From assembly GCF_038502225.1 (NCBI RefSeq), contig NC_091369.1:7541581-7605580 (forward strand): a DNA stretch of 64,000 nucleotides. The letters are read 5' to 3'. This DNA comes from Cherax quadricarinatus. Taxonomy: Eukaryota > Arthropoda > Malacostraca > Decapoda > Parastacidae. Each line of letters opens with the position of its first letter. The stretch's first letter is position 1. The position numbers and the translations under genes were made by a program. The notes under the pieces are model-generated. The model saw only the letters and a list, made by a program, of their open reading frames with translations. It ran no database searches and was not told where the DNA came from. Positions 8,254 to 18,727 of the stretch are shown here, in pieces.

Positions 8254-10165
8254 AGTGCAACGTAAATTTGAAAATCTGTAAACGTGGATGATGATTTATA
8301 TGTAAATATTATGTATTAAACGTTAGACCCTGATGCAATCTTGGTGAATAAACGTGTTAGTCCTCGATGCAATCTTGGTGAAACATTTAAGAGTGGCTCA
8401 TGAGTGTTTGTCCTTGATACAAAGATCCTGTTATAACATATACATGTGGTTCATGCGAGTGCCAGTCTTGTAAAACAGACGCTTTACTAAACATTATCAT
8501 AGTGAACCATGAATCTTTCACAAGATAGAGCATCCACATTTAATTCTGGAGGTCCCGCAAATTTCCTGCGCCAATTCTTCAGCAGGGAATATTAACACGG
8601 GTTCCTATTGCAAATTCGTGCCGAAACACCCAATTATGGCCTCGATGATACCAGATTAAATTTCACTGTCAGACCAGTGCTGACACATTATTTACACTAT
8701 GGCGTCTCCTGTATCATTCCGCGGCCGCTGCACACTCTCCTTCACACAAAATTTCTTGATGGGTCAAATCAACGTCACAGTTTAATGTACATTATATTAT
8801 TCATATTTATACGTGCTGAATTTAGGAAAATTATAAAAAATCCACAATTAATAATGACCGAAGTGTACAAATAGAAATAAATGAATGAGGGTATAAATAG
8901 TTTCTGATTATATATATCAAAAATTCTATAGGGATAAGTTTGTGTTGAGACAGAATAGTTGTAGGAAAGCCTGGTAGTGTCAGTAACGCGAGAACCTTGA
9001 GTATCTTTAAAATTAAATTAGGCCGACACAAGAGGATAAAAAAAAAGGTTGAATGTGAGCAACCCCTAACTAGTATAGTAACTAGGCCTAGTACTGCAGT
9101 ACTTACCTGTTTTCATGTGATCTATTGTGAGCCCCTTAAGAAACGAGTAACACAGGTAAGGAAACACAATCCACCACTTCATCAGTTTATTAGAAAGTCA
9201 AATTTATTAGAATAAGGGCACGTAACACCAGTGAGTGTGGTGAATGTTGTGGCGAGTGCTCACGCGACTCACCACAACAAGTGTTCCTGTCGCCACCTAA
9301 CTGGCGTCACCAGTCCGTCTGACTGATGATTGTCACCGAGGAACAGTAGCATAATAATATAACACAACAGAAAGGAACAGAGATTTCTACACCTGCTGTC
9401 TTTATTAACTTAGTAGTAAGTAGGTACCTGGGTGTTAGATGACTGCTGTAAGTCGCATCTTGGGGATGGTAATGCAATCTAATTAGAATTACTGTTGACC
9501 TTGAAATGAGCTATGGCAAGATTACAGCTCTTAACCTGTAAAAGAGCCAAGGTAGAATTACGACTCTTAGCCTTTAAATCAACTGAGACAGGATAACTCT
9601 TAGCCTGAGTTCAGTTCTGGCATGAAATTAACCTAATACTGCTCGTATTAATGACGAAACATATAAATAACTACTTGTTGTTTGAGTGCAAGTATGTACA
9701 GTACTTCCCTCTTTATGAATTAATTAGATCAAGATAATAAAACAACTAGGAAATGTGTTGTGAAATTTATATAAATGTAGCTTCATCTTTTTAAATACAT
9801 TTTCCACATTCACGAAAATCATGAACCTAACTCAGTAATGTGACTACTACTGTAATGATTTATTTATCTCATAGTGATAAATACATTATATACAGAGAGG
9901 TATATATCTCTCTGTAAGATATATACACAAATCCAGTCACATAGATTATCAAACATAACAGCAATTTTCTATGATTCCTGCTTCTGTGTATATATAATGA
10001 GAATTTAGTTTAATTGCGTAGGTGTCATAAATTTTCACTTGCATAAGCACTTTTAACGAACTATTTGCTGACAGTTTCGAGAAATGTCAAGCCATCTTAT
10101 GTTTGCCTGACGGTGCTCCTCGCCATGTTACCTAAGACTTAAACAATTGGCTAAATGATTGTGAG
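8254..10165. other. Unassigned intron 1 sequence with decayed SINE traces
   Basis: A loose repeat built on GATGCAATCTTGGTGAA occurs at 8330-8400. A decayed tRNA-SINE body (CACCTGCTGTCTTTATTAAC to GTCGCATCTTGGGGATGG) lies near 9391-9470. No exon with matching phase was found. Confidence 0.45.
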
Positions 10166-10443
10166 AGATGTCGTTCGGATTTTTAACCCCGGAGGGTTAG
10201 CCACCCAGGATAAGAAAGTCAGTGCGTCATCGAGGACTGTCTAACTTATTTCCATTGGGGTCCTTAATCTTGGACCCCAGGATGCGACCCACACCAGTCG
10301 ACTAACACCCAGGTACCTATTTGCTGCTAGGTGAACAGGACAACAGGTGTAAGGAAACGTGTCGAAATGTCTCCACCCTCCGGGAATCGAACCCGGGCTC
10401 CGTGTGTGAAGCGGGAGCTTTAGCCACCAGGCCACCGGGCCAC
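10166..10443 (-). mobile_element. tRNA-derived SINE (T family)
   Basis: On the minus strand it starts with a tRNA-like head (GGCCCGGTGGCCTGGTGGC) and has a B-box-like GGTTCGATTCCC. The body reads CACCTGTTGTCCTGTTCACC and GTGTGGGTCGCATCCTGG, ending GGGTGGCTAACC near 10195. It is almost identical to 17424-17705. The head is promoter sequence of a retroposon, not a functional tRNA gene. Confidence 0.88.
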
Positions 10444-10564
10444 CTGTGAAGTGTCAGTATTTAACGTCTGGCTTGGGAACTCGCCAGACTTGTGTGATAG
10501 AGAACATTTTGAACTTTATTAAGGGTAAGCTTCTTGGTATAGATGTTTTCACTCTCTTCCTCCT

Positions 10565-11155
10565 GATACAGAATGTCCCGGGGGTCAACGCCCGCGTGGC
10601 CCGGTCCATGACCAGGCCACGGTGGATCAAGGCCTGATCAACCAGGCTGTTACTGCTGGCCTCACGTAAACTGACTTACGAACCACAGCCCGGCTGGTCA
10701 GGTACTGACTTTAGGTGCCTGTCCAGTGCCTATTGGTAATCCCCCTTATGTATGCTGGGGGGCAATTGAGCAATATTGGGCCCCTGACACTTAATGTGTT
10801 GTCTCTTAGCGTATTCACAGCACCCTTGCTTGTCACAGGGGATGTGTTGCACCGTCTGATGAGTCTTGCTTTCGTAGGGAGTGATTTCCATGTGCAAATT
10901 TGTGACTAGTCCCTCTACGGTTTTCCAAGTGTATATTATCATGTATCTTTCCCGCCTGCGTTCCAGTGAGTACTAATCAAATGATTTAAACCGTTCCCAG
11001 TAATTTAGATGCTTTATTGTACTTATACGTCCAGTGAAGGTTCTCTGTATATTCTCCAGGTCTGCAGTTTCGCCTGCCTTGAAAGGGGCTGCTAGAGTAC
11101 AGCAATATTCCAGCCTAGATAGAACAAGCGACTCGGAGGCTTTCGTTTTTAACAC
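10565..11155 (-). mobile_element. CR1-like LINE 3' fragment C with RT thumb remnant
   Basis: The shared 3' end is followed upstream (rightward) by a decayed thumb region. SLVLSRLEYCCTLAAPFKAG and LNYWERF are still readable on the minus strand at about 10985-11150. Frameshifts separate the parts. It is older than copies A and F. Confidence 0.85.
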
Positions 11156-11224
11156 CTGAACACCTTATTCGAACAGCTGAAAAAATTCAACCATAGTTAA
11201 GTATAACTGAGGAAAGGTTAAAGG

Positions 11225-11460
11225 TTGATGTCCCGTGGTTCGGTTGGCAGCGCACTCATCACTCATACTGAGGGTCCGGGGTTTGATCCCCGGTAGGGTG
11301 GAAACGTTGGGCATGTTTCCTTACACCTGCTGTCCCTTTTCGCCTAGCAGTAAGTAGGTATCCTGGGAGATAGTGATATACCTTAGATAGGGCTGGGCTT
11401 TGAAATGAGATGAGGTAGGATAATATCCCTTAGCCTGTGAAATTGATCTCTGTAAAAAAA
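11225..11460 (+). mobile_element. tRNA-headed SINE copy
   Basis: The head GGTTCGGTTGGCAGCGCACTC and the B-box-like GGTTTGATCCCC are followed by the shared body CACCTGCTGTCCCTTTTCGCC. It then diverges into GGGCTTTGAAATGAGATGAGG. Confidence 0.75.
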
Positions 11461-11624
11461 ATGACATGCACAGATGCCCTCTGTTCAGTTTCCATTGGGC
11501 CATTCCCAATTTTGGTTTCCATGTGATTATCTTAGAACGATTCTTCTGATCGGCTTCAAACGTTAAACTTTCGTGTATTCCATTAGAAACAATGTTATTG
11601 TCATGCATGAATAGTATGTAATAC

Positions 11625-12015
11625 CGACAAGATAAAGAATTAGACACATGCGCAACATCAGGGTATCTTTACTTGTAGACGTTTCGCCATCCAGTGACTT
11701 TATCAGTACAATACACGGACATAATATGAAGACTGTAGAAATGTATACAACAGTTAATTGAAGATGAGGTAATGAGTCCCTCAGCCTAGGAGTAGGTGAT
11801 GACTCTGAAGATTCTTCAAGACTACGGTGCTCGTCACCTACTTCTAGAGTGAGGGACTAATTACCTCGACTTCAACTGACCGCTGTATATATTTCTACTG
11901 TCTTCACATTATCTCCATGTATTGTGCTGATAAAACCGCTTTATTGCGAAACTTATACAAGTAAAGACACCCAGATGTTGTACATGTATCTGATTCATCA
12001 TCTTGTCGGTACTGA
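11625..12015. repeat. Large imperfect inverted repeat, arms about 195 bp
   Basis: The left arm begins near ACCGACAAGATAAAG, and the right arm ends TCATCTTGTCGGTACTG. The arms share GGGTATCTTTACTTGTAGACG versus GGGTGTCTTTACTTGTATAAG, and AGTCCCTCAGCCTAGGAGTAGG versus its diverged mate. The centre is near 11815. Its inner arm matches the arms of the perfect palindrome at 48574-48658. Confidence 0.8.
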
Positions 12016-12144
12016 ATACCACTGATATACAGCTTTCAAATATATGTCTAATTATAAGAACACATAAAGAAGACATTGCCTAAACGTTGCTTGGTTCTCT
12101 GTACTTTGAGTTACTGATGATGTTCACTCCCTTGTGTTTTTGAA

Positions 12145-12309
12145 ACTCTCTCGTTCCTTGATGTTGGTGAGGGGCTCTTGATTTAGGGAATTGGATCTGT
12201 GCTCCAGTTCCCCGAATTAAGCCTGAATGCCTTCCACATCCCCCCCCCCTTAGGCGCTGTATAATCCTCCGGGTTTAGCGCTTCCCCCTTGATTATAATA
12301 ATAATAATA
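12145..12309 (+). mobile_element. Short I-LINE-like element (family S), copy with damaged 5' end
   Basis: The body and tail match the other S copies, but the first about 15 bp are altered (CTCTCTCGTTCCTTGATG). A short duplication TTTTTGAA flanks it at 12137-12144 and 12310-12317. Confidence 0.82.
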
Positions 12310-12615
12310 TTTTTGAACCCATATATTGAAGTCGCCTCCATTACGTCCCCTCGCTAATGCATTTCACTTCGCTGTCCTCACATTGAAGTTCTTTCTTGTG
12401 TTTATGTACTGACTATGAACCTAAAACACTTCTTAGGTTCTGGAGATATATCAGCCACCTTCCTTGTTCCCCAGTTCTTTATATAGTCAATATTCTTCTT
12501 AATTCTTTTATTTGTAATGAGTATATCACTGTTAATTTGTAGACCCTACATCAGATAGACTCTTATTATTTGTTATTCAATACCCACAAGTTGAAGAGTG
12601 AGACACATGTGGGAC

Positions 12616-12689
12616 GTAAGACACATGGGCAACAGTTAGGCAACTTTATTCCGGAATAAAGTTGCCTAACTGTTGCCCATGTGTCTTAC
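12616..12689. repeat. Perfect 74-bp palindrome
   Basis: Two 37-bp arms are exact reverse complements with no spacer, centred between 12652 and 12653 on TTCCGGAA. The arms carry ACATGGGCAACAGTTAGGC, a phrase typical of the fold-back repeats here. On the right it is followed by ACCTGTCGGTATTGTATACC, which also ends the 11625 inverted repeat. Confidence 0.95.
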
Positions 12690-12729
12690 CTACCAACCTG
12701 TCGGTATTGTATACCATTTTGGTATTCAC

Positions 12730-13010
12730 ATATGACACACTTGGGTATCTTTAGTGGCGAAACATTTCGGTTGCACAGCAGCCTCATCAAAACTTTATGG
12801 CCCAGCCCATGGACCCATTATTGCACCTCTAATCTACAAATGATTGTGACCAGATCTACAGTACCTGAGTTTATTACCTTCGTAACTTGCTCAGCTATTT
12901 AAACTTTGTGGCCCAGTCTCTGGACCCATTATGAACCTGTGTAACCTATTGACTACCCCCCACAGGATGGGTACGGGGTGCATAATAAAGATATTAAACT
13001 AACTAAAAAA
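12730..13010 (+). repeat. Dispersed retroposon-like repeat (R320), divergent copy
   Basis: It ends CATAATAAAGATATTAAACTAACTA and contains GGCCCAGTCTCTGGACCCAT. Closer copies are 18345-18727 (plus) and 60058-60370 (minus). The CA/GT-rich end of those copies is absent here. Confidence 0.75.
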
Positions 13011-13074
13011 CAGCAGCGTTCTTCTGTGCACGCTTCATTATTATAATTGTCACGAGGAAACTTTAAGCCCGAAT

Positions 13075-13345
13075 TGCTAGAGAGAATAGGAGGTAATCAG
13101 GCTGGATTCAAGGTAAAGGGTAGCCCCAATTCCTTGGATCAATGGCAGTTTAAATGCTGAAGGCATCTTCGTCCCTTCCCTCTCCTTGAAGCTTCCAAAG
13201 CTGAACATAAACAGGAACTCCTGGAGAAGCGTCGGCTCAGACTCAGTGTAAAGTGCATAATAACACTTCATCACCCCTGACCTCACCGCCTCAGTACCAC
13301 CAGAAGTCACACAGGTACAGGTACACTTAAGTACAATCATCATAG
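13075..13345 (-). repeat. Decayed S-family-like repeat
   Basis: The phrases CCAAGGAATTGGGGC and GATGCCTTCAGCATT recall the S elements in inverted orientation. The 88-codon frame here is open but has no recognised domain, and the neighbouring exons already join without it. Confidence 0.4.
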
Positions 13346-13517
13346 TGTAAATTTCCTAGGATAACCCAAAAAGGTAAAATAAAGTAACTTATTACCATTG
13401 GGGTCGTCGTAGAACAAAATATCTCCTGACGCTGGTGTGTGAGTCACAAGATGACCCCCCTCGCTGCCTTATATTATTATGTCAACATCCGGTGCTAAAT
13501 TCGTGTAGGTTTTTCAA

Positions 13518-13700
13518 CATACCTGGAGAGGGTTTCGGGGTCAACGCCCCCGCGGCCCGGTCTGTAACCAGGCCTCATGGTGGATCAGGGCCTGATCGAC
13601 CAGGCTGTTACTGTTGGCCGCACGCAACCCGATGTACAAACCATAGCCCGGTGCCTTCTTGAAGACAGCCAGGGGTCTGTTTGAAGACAGCCATAGGGAG
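13518..13700 (-). mobile_element. CR1-like LINE 3' fragment D
   Basis: It matches the common 3' end (ACCTGGAGAGGGTTTCGGGG through ACCATAGCCCGG) with more substitutions than copies A and F, and is followed by remnants of the C-terminal codons. Confidence 0.8.
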
Positions 13701-13844
13701 TGCTTGAGACTCGATCCTCTCCGTAAACCCTAAGACGCAAATCGTTCTCACTGAAGCTTTTGAGAGAAAGGCCTCCCACTGACTTACCTCTCAACTCTTT
13801 AACTTATTCATTTAGGAGTAATGTGAGGAAGCATACATACTAGT

Positions 13845-13995
13845 TAATATACTTGGTAACGCCTTCGGTTCACAATCGAAGAATCCGGTTTCAATCTTGG
13901 GGCGGTGAAGGCATGTTTGTGAATTAAGTCTCCTAAGGCCTGTGGCCCCTGTTCACCTAACAATAAATAGGAACCTAGATGTTAGTTGATTGTAT
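13845..13995 (+). mobile_element. Decayed tRNA-SINE copy
   Basis: A weak tRNA-like head (GGTAACGCCTTCGGTTCACAATCG) precedes GGCCTGTGGCCCCTGTTCACC and GGAACCTAGATGTTAG, which follow the T-family body order. Confidence 0.55.
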
Positions 13996-14095
13996 CAGCT
14001 TTAGTGCAGACTATTACCCACCAGTGTACACTGTACCAGGGTAATATACGTTGTACTGGTGAGTAGTACATCTTATTACTGGTGGGTAGTACATC

Positions 14096-14290
14096 TGGTA
14101 GACCTACCCACAAGGATAGTTGGTAGACCTACCCACAAGGATCACTGGTAGCCCTCATAAAGATCACTAGATCTACCCATAAGGATCACTGGCAGACCTA
14201 CCCACAAGGATAGCTGGTAGACTTACCCACAAGGATCACTGGTAGACCTACCCACAGGAATCACTGGTAGACCTACCCATAAGGGTCACC
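14096..14290. repeat. 25-bp minisatellite, about 8 units, overlapping a splice donor
   Basis: The units read TGGTAGACCTACCCACAAGG plus ATCAC or ATAGT. On the minus strand every good unit contains GTGGGTAGGTCTACC, and the right-most unit supplies the exon 1 donor (GTAGGT at 14271-14276) and the last exon 1 codons. Several decoy donor-like sites therefore follow the real one. Confidence 0.88.
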
Positions 14291-14653
14291 AGGCTCGACG
14301 GAGGGAGGGACGTAGTAACCGACGTGGAAAGAGGCGCGGGAGAGTTGTGGCAGTGGCACCGTGGGGCACTGGGCAGGAGGAAGAGTGTCTGGCGCCGTTT
14401 TCTGCATAACGCCCATGGTGGGTAGTCTGGGCACCCCGACGACACTGTAGGCGCTGGGTAAGTGCGGATGGATGCTGCCGAAGGAGCTGGTGATGCTCCA
14501 GGGGTTGCGGGTGGGGAGAGGCTGACCAAGGCACAACATGGTCGGTAGCTGGAGTGGGAAGCAGGCTAGCGGCATTAACTGGCATGCTTTTTCACCCACT
14601 AACAAACTCCTGCTCATGGACATGTTCACTTTATCCCTCCGTGACTTCAACAT
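14277..14653 (-). CDS. 3CxxC zinc-finger (RTP-like) protein, first coding exon (start provisional)
   Basis: A minus-strand frame of 125 codons plus 2 bases runs from ATG at 14653 to the donor GTAGGT. The two leftover bases (GG) plus the first base of exon 2 give Gly, so ...PGDPYG joins GLEQVW in phase. With exons 2 to 4 the product is about 285 residues. This part is low-complexity and rich in Pro, Ser and Leu, with no recognised domain; it ends HVGYYVPPSVEPGDPYG. A stop lies upstream in frame, so the start is at or after 14653. Later ATGs in frame are possible. Overlapping open frames in this GC-richer stretch lower the confidence. Its donor lies in the 25-bp minisatellite. Confidence 0.62.
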
Positions 14654-15299
14654 GATCACGCTCGTGTACCCATGCCGCCACCAACATCACCGAACCCAGC
14701 ACAAAGGTGGACCTCGATGGTGTTTCTCCAGCGTGAGGCTCACTTGACTCACTAAGGGTCTGACCAAACCCCCAAGGACCTCAGGAATGACAAACTCATA
14801 AAATTTCCTAGGGAGTACGTCACGGACGCAGGTACACGCGTGTATACACAACGAAGTAATCCCAGCGATGGTCACAAGGCTAAAGAAAATGCAAGAGCTG
14901 GGACAACAGAACACCTCGTAGGAACTGGTGCAACGCGTGTTAGAGACAGGCTGGATTATTGCTCTGTTTCCGGAGACGGGAAGGTGATAGTGGGGGGATT
15001 GGGGATTGTTGGCGATGGGGGGGGGGTGTTACGAGTGGTGATCTTGGAGGCGGGGAGTGGTGGGGTTGTGTTGACGATAGCCACGATAACACAAGCATGA
15101 CAGAGTGTGTGAGGTAAGGACAACACATTAAACACAGCCTCTTGACACACTCATTCAAGCTCACATATTCACTAACATAACAAAATTGAATATTAATTAT
15201 ATGTTTTCTAAAAAAAATAAGCCTGGCTGTATACCTTGTACATGTACTGGCTGTATACCTTGTATAGGTACTTGTAGAAATAAAGATTATTATTGTTAT
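14654..15299. other. 5' flank of the zinc-finger gene, no coding feature
   Basis: The sequence is GC-richer than the surroundings, with a G-rich block at 14985-15065. It may hold the 5' UTR or promoter, but no defined motif was identified. A SINE tail (ACTTGTAGAAATAAAGATTATT) lies at 15268-15300. Confidence 0.4.
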
Positions 15300-15352
15300 A
15301 TTATTATTATAATCAAAAAGAAGCGCTAAACCACAAGGGCTATACAGCGCTG
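15300..15352 (-). mobile_element. Truncated I-like LINE tail
   Basis: About 50 bp of the LINE 3' end, inverted: TTATAATCAAAAAGAAGCGC to TATACAGCGCTG. Same class as 3796-3843 and 20318-20368. Confidence 0.75.
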
Positions 15353-15424
15353 CTATTATTATTATATTTATTATTATTATAACATTGCAATACGAGTATT
15401 ATAATAAAGACGAACAGTGACTCA

Positions 15425-15495
15425 TTTGTATACCTGGAGGATGTATACTGGGCAGCTGGGGGTCAACGCCCCCGCTGCCCAGTCCATGACCGGGA
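15425..15495 (-). mobile_element. CR1-like LINE 3' fragment E, short
   Basis: GGGGGTCAACGCCCCCGCTG and CCAGTCCATGACC match the common 3' end. The rest is lost. Confidence 0.65.
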
Positions 15496-15639
15496 ATAAC
15501 GAAAATAAAGTAGAAGAGAAAAGGGTGAGTAGACTTTATCTTCCTAGACTGGAAAAGCAGACAGGAGTAACAGAGGTGCTCGAGTGGATACAGGAGCAAC
15601 TGGAGAAGTGAATGGTGAGTATAGAGGTATCTGAACAGG

Positions 15640-16330
15640 CAAAAGTGTTCAGTAAAACCGCCAAAGGATCACCATTTGGATCTTTGATGTTCCTCATGTA
15701 AATAATTAACCTCCCGGAGGGTGAATCCTTCGTGCCACCACAGATAATGTTAACCTAATGAGAAAGATAAAAGACTACAAAATGACATGAAAAATGTACA
15801 TTATAAACGTGCTCCAGGACAGATCGATGCGTTCAGTTTTCATTTCCAATTTGTGTTTAGATATTAATTGATGCAAAGACTCAAAAAACAAACGCTACGA
15901 CATCAGAGAACGTATTAGAACTGATAACTACCTGAACGAGAGTAGACCAAGTCTTGGTGAGAGAACAAGTATCCTAATGGAAAGTTAACAGCAGGGTGCC
16001 ATGAGGCGTCCTCCTGGGACCTACAGTATTCACAAGGATTTTTCTTGGAACCTTCGCTGTTCCTGATATATATAAACACCCCGGGAAAACTGACTCATCC
16101 GTATTTATGTACGCAAGCAGCAAAAAAAATCTAATGAGACTACAAATGAAAATTACAAAAAAAGGCGATTACTGGAAATAAAACCTAGAGAATACAATGA
16201 TAATGGGAGTAAGAGACAGGATAAGAAACAGTATACCACACCTGAGATGAAAAACTCGCAGAGGCAAATAGCAAAGCAGACCCGAGAGTAAACATCACGC
16301 CTAATCTATCCCTTAGACTCAAACTGAATA
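15640..16330 (+). pseudogene. Decayed LINE reverse transcriptase remnants
   Basis: Two adjacent decayed segments keep RT wording: GSPFGSLMFLM then INLPEGESFVP near 15665-15730, and SSVFMYASSKKNLM near 16100-16140. These correspond to the VPQGSxLGPLLF...INDLP and ADD regions. Stops and frameshifts are frequent. Confidence 0.55.
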
Positions 16331-16375
16331 AAATAAAAAAAAATCTAAAAAAAAACATAAATTAATTGAATAGCA

Positions 16376-16489
16376 TCATGAAGAGATGACCTCCTGTGAG
16401 TCTTGTAGTGTAACTGTAGGGAAGGCTTGATCATCTGTCTGTTGGATGCTTCGCAGTTTCTGACCGATCGGGTTGCTGGCGACCACTTC
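16376..16489 (-). CDS. Candidate orphan terminal exon, function unknown
   Basis: After a good acceptor (TTTTCATGTTTCCTAG), a phase-0 frame of 37 codons runs to TGA. It begins EVVASNPIGQKLRSIQQ and ends QDSQEVISS. The composition is protein-like and unlike the surrounding LINE debris. No family is recognised. It could be the last exon of a gene whose other exons are to the right, an old exon fossil, or chance. Confidence 0.3.
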   Translation of the reverse strand, partial: EVVASNPIGQKLRSIQQTDDQAFPTVTLQDSQEVISS

Positions 16490-17129
16490 CTAGGAAACAT
16501 GAAAACGTCATTTAGAACAATGAGCAAGGAATCATGATGGTAAACATAGATGTAACTCAAGCCCTCGAGTGCGAAGTACCGGAATGGAGCCCTCAGTAAA
16601 GCACCCAGGTTTTCAAAAGAGAAACTAAAAAGAAAGACTGAAGAAACTAAACCTAAAGATGTTGGAGAAAAGGAGAACAAGAAATGTAATTAAGACATAG
16701 ATTAGCTGGTACACCTGTGTAACAGAATGATCGACTGTTTACCATGGGAAAGACCAGGATAAAGCGATTCGTGATGCATGTCTAACATAGGTGCATGTGT
16801 GTACGGTACTCATCTATTTGTACTCGCCTATTTGTGGCTTCAGGGACCGAGTCCAGATCCTGGCCCTGCCTTTCAACTTGCCACTCCAGGTTCACTCCCG
16901 CTTAGCCTTGTGGGCCCTATCGTATCTGCTCTTAAAACTATGTATGGAGCCTGCCTCTACTTCCTCACCAAGATCATTCCACTTCTCGACCACTCCGAGA
17001 CTGAAGAAATACTTCTTAACATTGCTGTGGCTCATCTGTGACTTAAACTTCCCGTGGTATCCTTGAGTTCTCGTTTCTCGCCTATCCCAGCCTATCCCTG
17101 TCTATCTTATCAATTCCCGTGAGTATTTT

Positions 17130-17278
17130 GTATGGAAATAAGGACCCCAATGGAAATAAGTCACTCTGTCTGACTTTTTTGGGTTATCCTAGGTTCTCTA
17201 CACATATGCTGCTATGTATGATAATTCTATGTAACTGTATTTGTGTATACCTGAATAAACTTACTTACTTACTTACTA
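17130..17278 (+). mobile_element. SINE 3' part with (TTAC)n tail
   Basis: GGACCCCAATGGAAATAAG is shared with the 3' body of the T SINEs. It is followed by GGGTTATCCTAGG and the end TATACCTGAATAAACTTAC with TTAC repeats. It interrupts the older LINE. Confidence 0.7.
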
Positions 17279-17423
17279 ATCATGTCTCCCATGGTTCATC
17301 TGTCACCCAATGTCGTTATATTCAATTCCATTAGCCTCTAGTTGATAATGTCCCTTAACTCAGGAACAAGCCTTGTTGCATGATAAACTGTCTTCAGTGT
17401 CTTAAGATAAGATAAGATAAGAT

Positions 17424-17705
17424 TTCGTTCGGATTTTTAACCCCGGAGGGTTAGCCACCCAGGATAACCCAAGAAAGTCAGTGCGTCATCGAGGACTGTC
17501 TAACTTATTTCCATTGGGGTCCTTAATCTTGTCCCCCAGGATGCGACCCACACCAGTCGACTAACACCCAGGTACCTATTTGCTGCTAGGTGAACAGGAC
17601 AACAGGTGTAAGGAAACGTGTCGAAATGTTTCCACCCGCCGGGAATCGAACCCGGGCCCTCCGTGTGTGAAGCGGGAGCTTTAGCCACCAGGCCACCGGG
17701 CCACT
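17424..17705 (-). mobile_element. tRNA-derived SINE (T family), full copy
   Basis: Nearly identical to 10166-10443. The tRNA-like head is at 17640-17705 with B box GGTTCGATTCCC. The 3' side faces AAGATAAGATAAGATAAGAT at 17404-17422. It is inserted in the old L2-like LINE. Confidence 0.88.
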
Positions 17706-18344
17706 TGCTTTTTCAAGTGCGGGTTTCATACTGGTGCTACATGCTCCAAGGTGGATCTAACGTATGTTGTATAAAGGGCCCAAAATGACTCTTTGTTGAG
17801 ATTCCTGAAAACTTCTTTTAAATTTGTCAGACAAGCATTAGCTTCAGTGGCTATTCAGCTGATGTTAACATCAGGCGTTTTACTGGGCACTATGCTCATC
17901 CCTAGGTCTTTATTGAGTAAAACCTACAGGCTCTGTCCCCCTACTCTATACCCTGTTACCAGTCTTCTTGCTCCTTCCCGAGACTTCATGATCTTGTATT
18001 TACTGGAGTTGAACTCAGTCATCCACTTGTATGACCACTCTTGCAACCTGTCCAGATCCTTTTGAACCTTTCCTTGTCCTCATCTATTTTAAATGTCTTC
18101 ATTAGTTTTACATCATCAGCAAACATGGATATATCTGCCTCAAGTTATCTGGATTGTCATTCACATAAACCAAAAACAATACTGGTCCTAATACCGATCC
18201 TTGCGGCACCCCGCTTGGTACTCTTCTTCATTTTCACGTCTTGTTCCTGACAAGTCATTCTTTGCTTTCTTTCCCTAAGATACTCTGATCTGCCAGAGTA
18301 TGTCTCCTGTTATTCCCGGCTGAGTAAGTTTTTGGCCCAGCTTC

Positions 18345-18727
18345 TATATTTGTACGTTCGTGTGCATGTCTGTGCGTGAGCCCTCGTGTATGTATGTGTG
18401 TGCGCGCGCGCTCGTGTGGGTGTATGACCCACTTAATATTTGTATTTATAACTCATTACAATTGTGACCAGGTGTGGACGTATCAGTGGCTCGTTACTTT
18501 GTAATTTGTTCATGACTGTAACCATGTATAGGATTGAGGCTGATTCATTACCTTTGTAACTTGCCATACTTGTGACCAGATCTACCTGGAGTTCATTACC
18601 TTTGTAACTAGTTCAGCTATCATAACTTTGGGGTCCAGTCCCTGGACCCATTATGTACCTTTGCAATCTTTTGACTACCGCCCACAGGATGGGTATGGGG
18701 TGCATAATAAAGATATTAAACTAACTA
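18345..18727 (+). repeat. Dispersed retroposon-like repeat (R320) with GT/GC-rich 5' end
   Basis: Begins TGTACGTTCGTGTGCATG, with a GT and GCGC-rich stretch, then GGGTGTATGACCCACTTAA, and ends AATAAAGATATTAAACTAACTA. It is homologous throughout to the inverted copy at 60058-60450, where the GT stretch has grown to a long CA microsatellite. Confidence 0.8.

Noticed and set aside
10166..10443. Functional tRNA gene near 10.4 kb (and 17.7 kb)
   Set aside because: The tRNA-like part is the head of a multi-copy SINE with a shared body. The acceptor stem is not convincingly paired.
13077..13343. Extra exon of the zinc-finger gene
   Set aside because: Exons 1 and 2 already join in phase, and this frame overlaps a decayed repeat.
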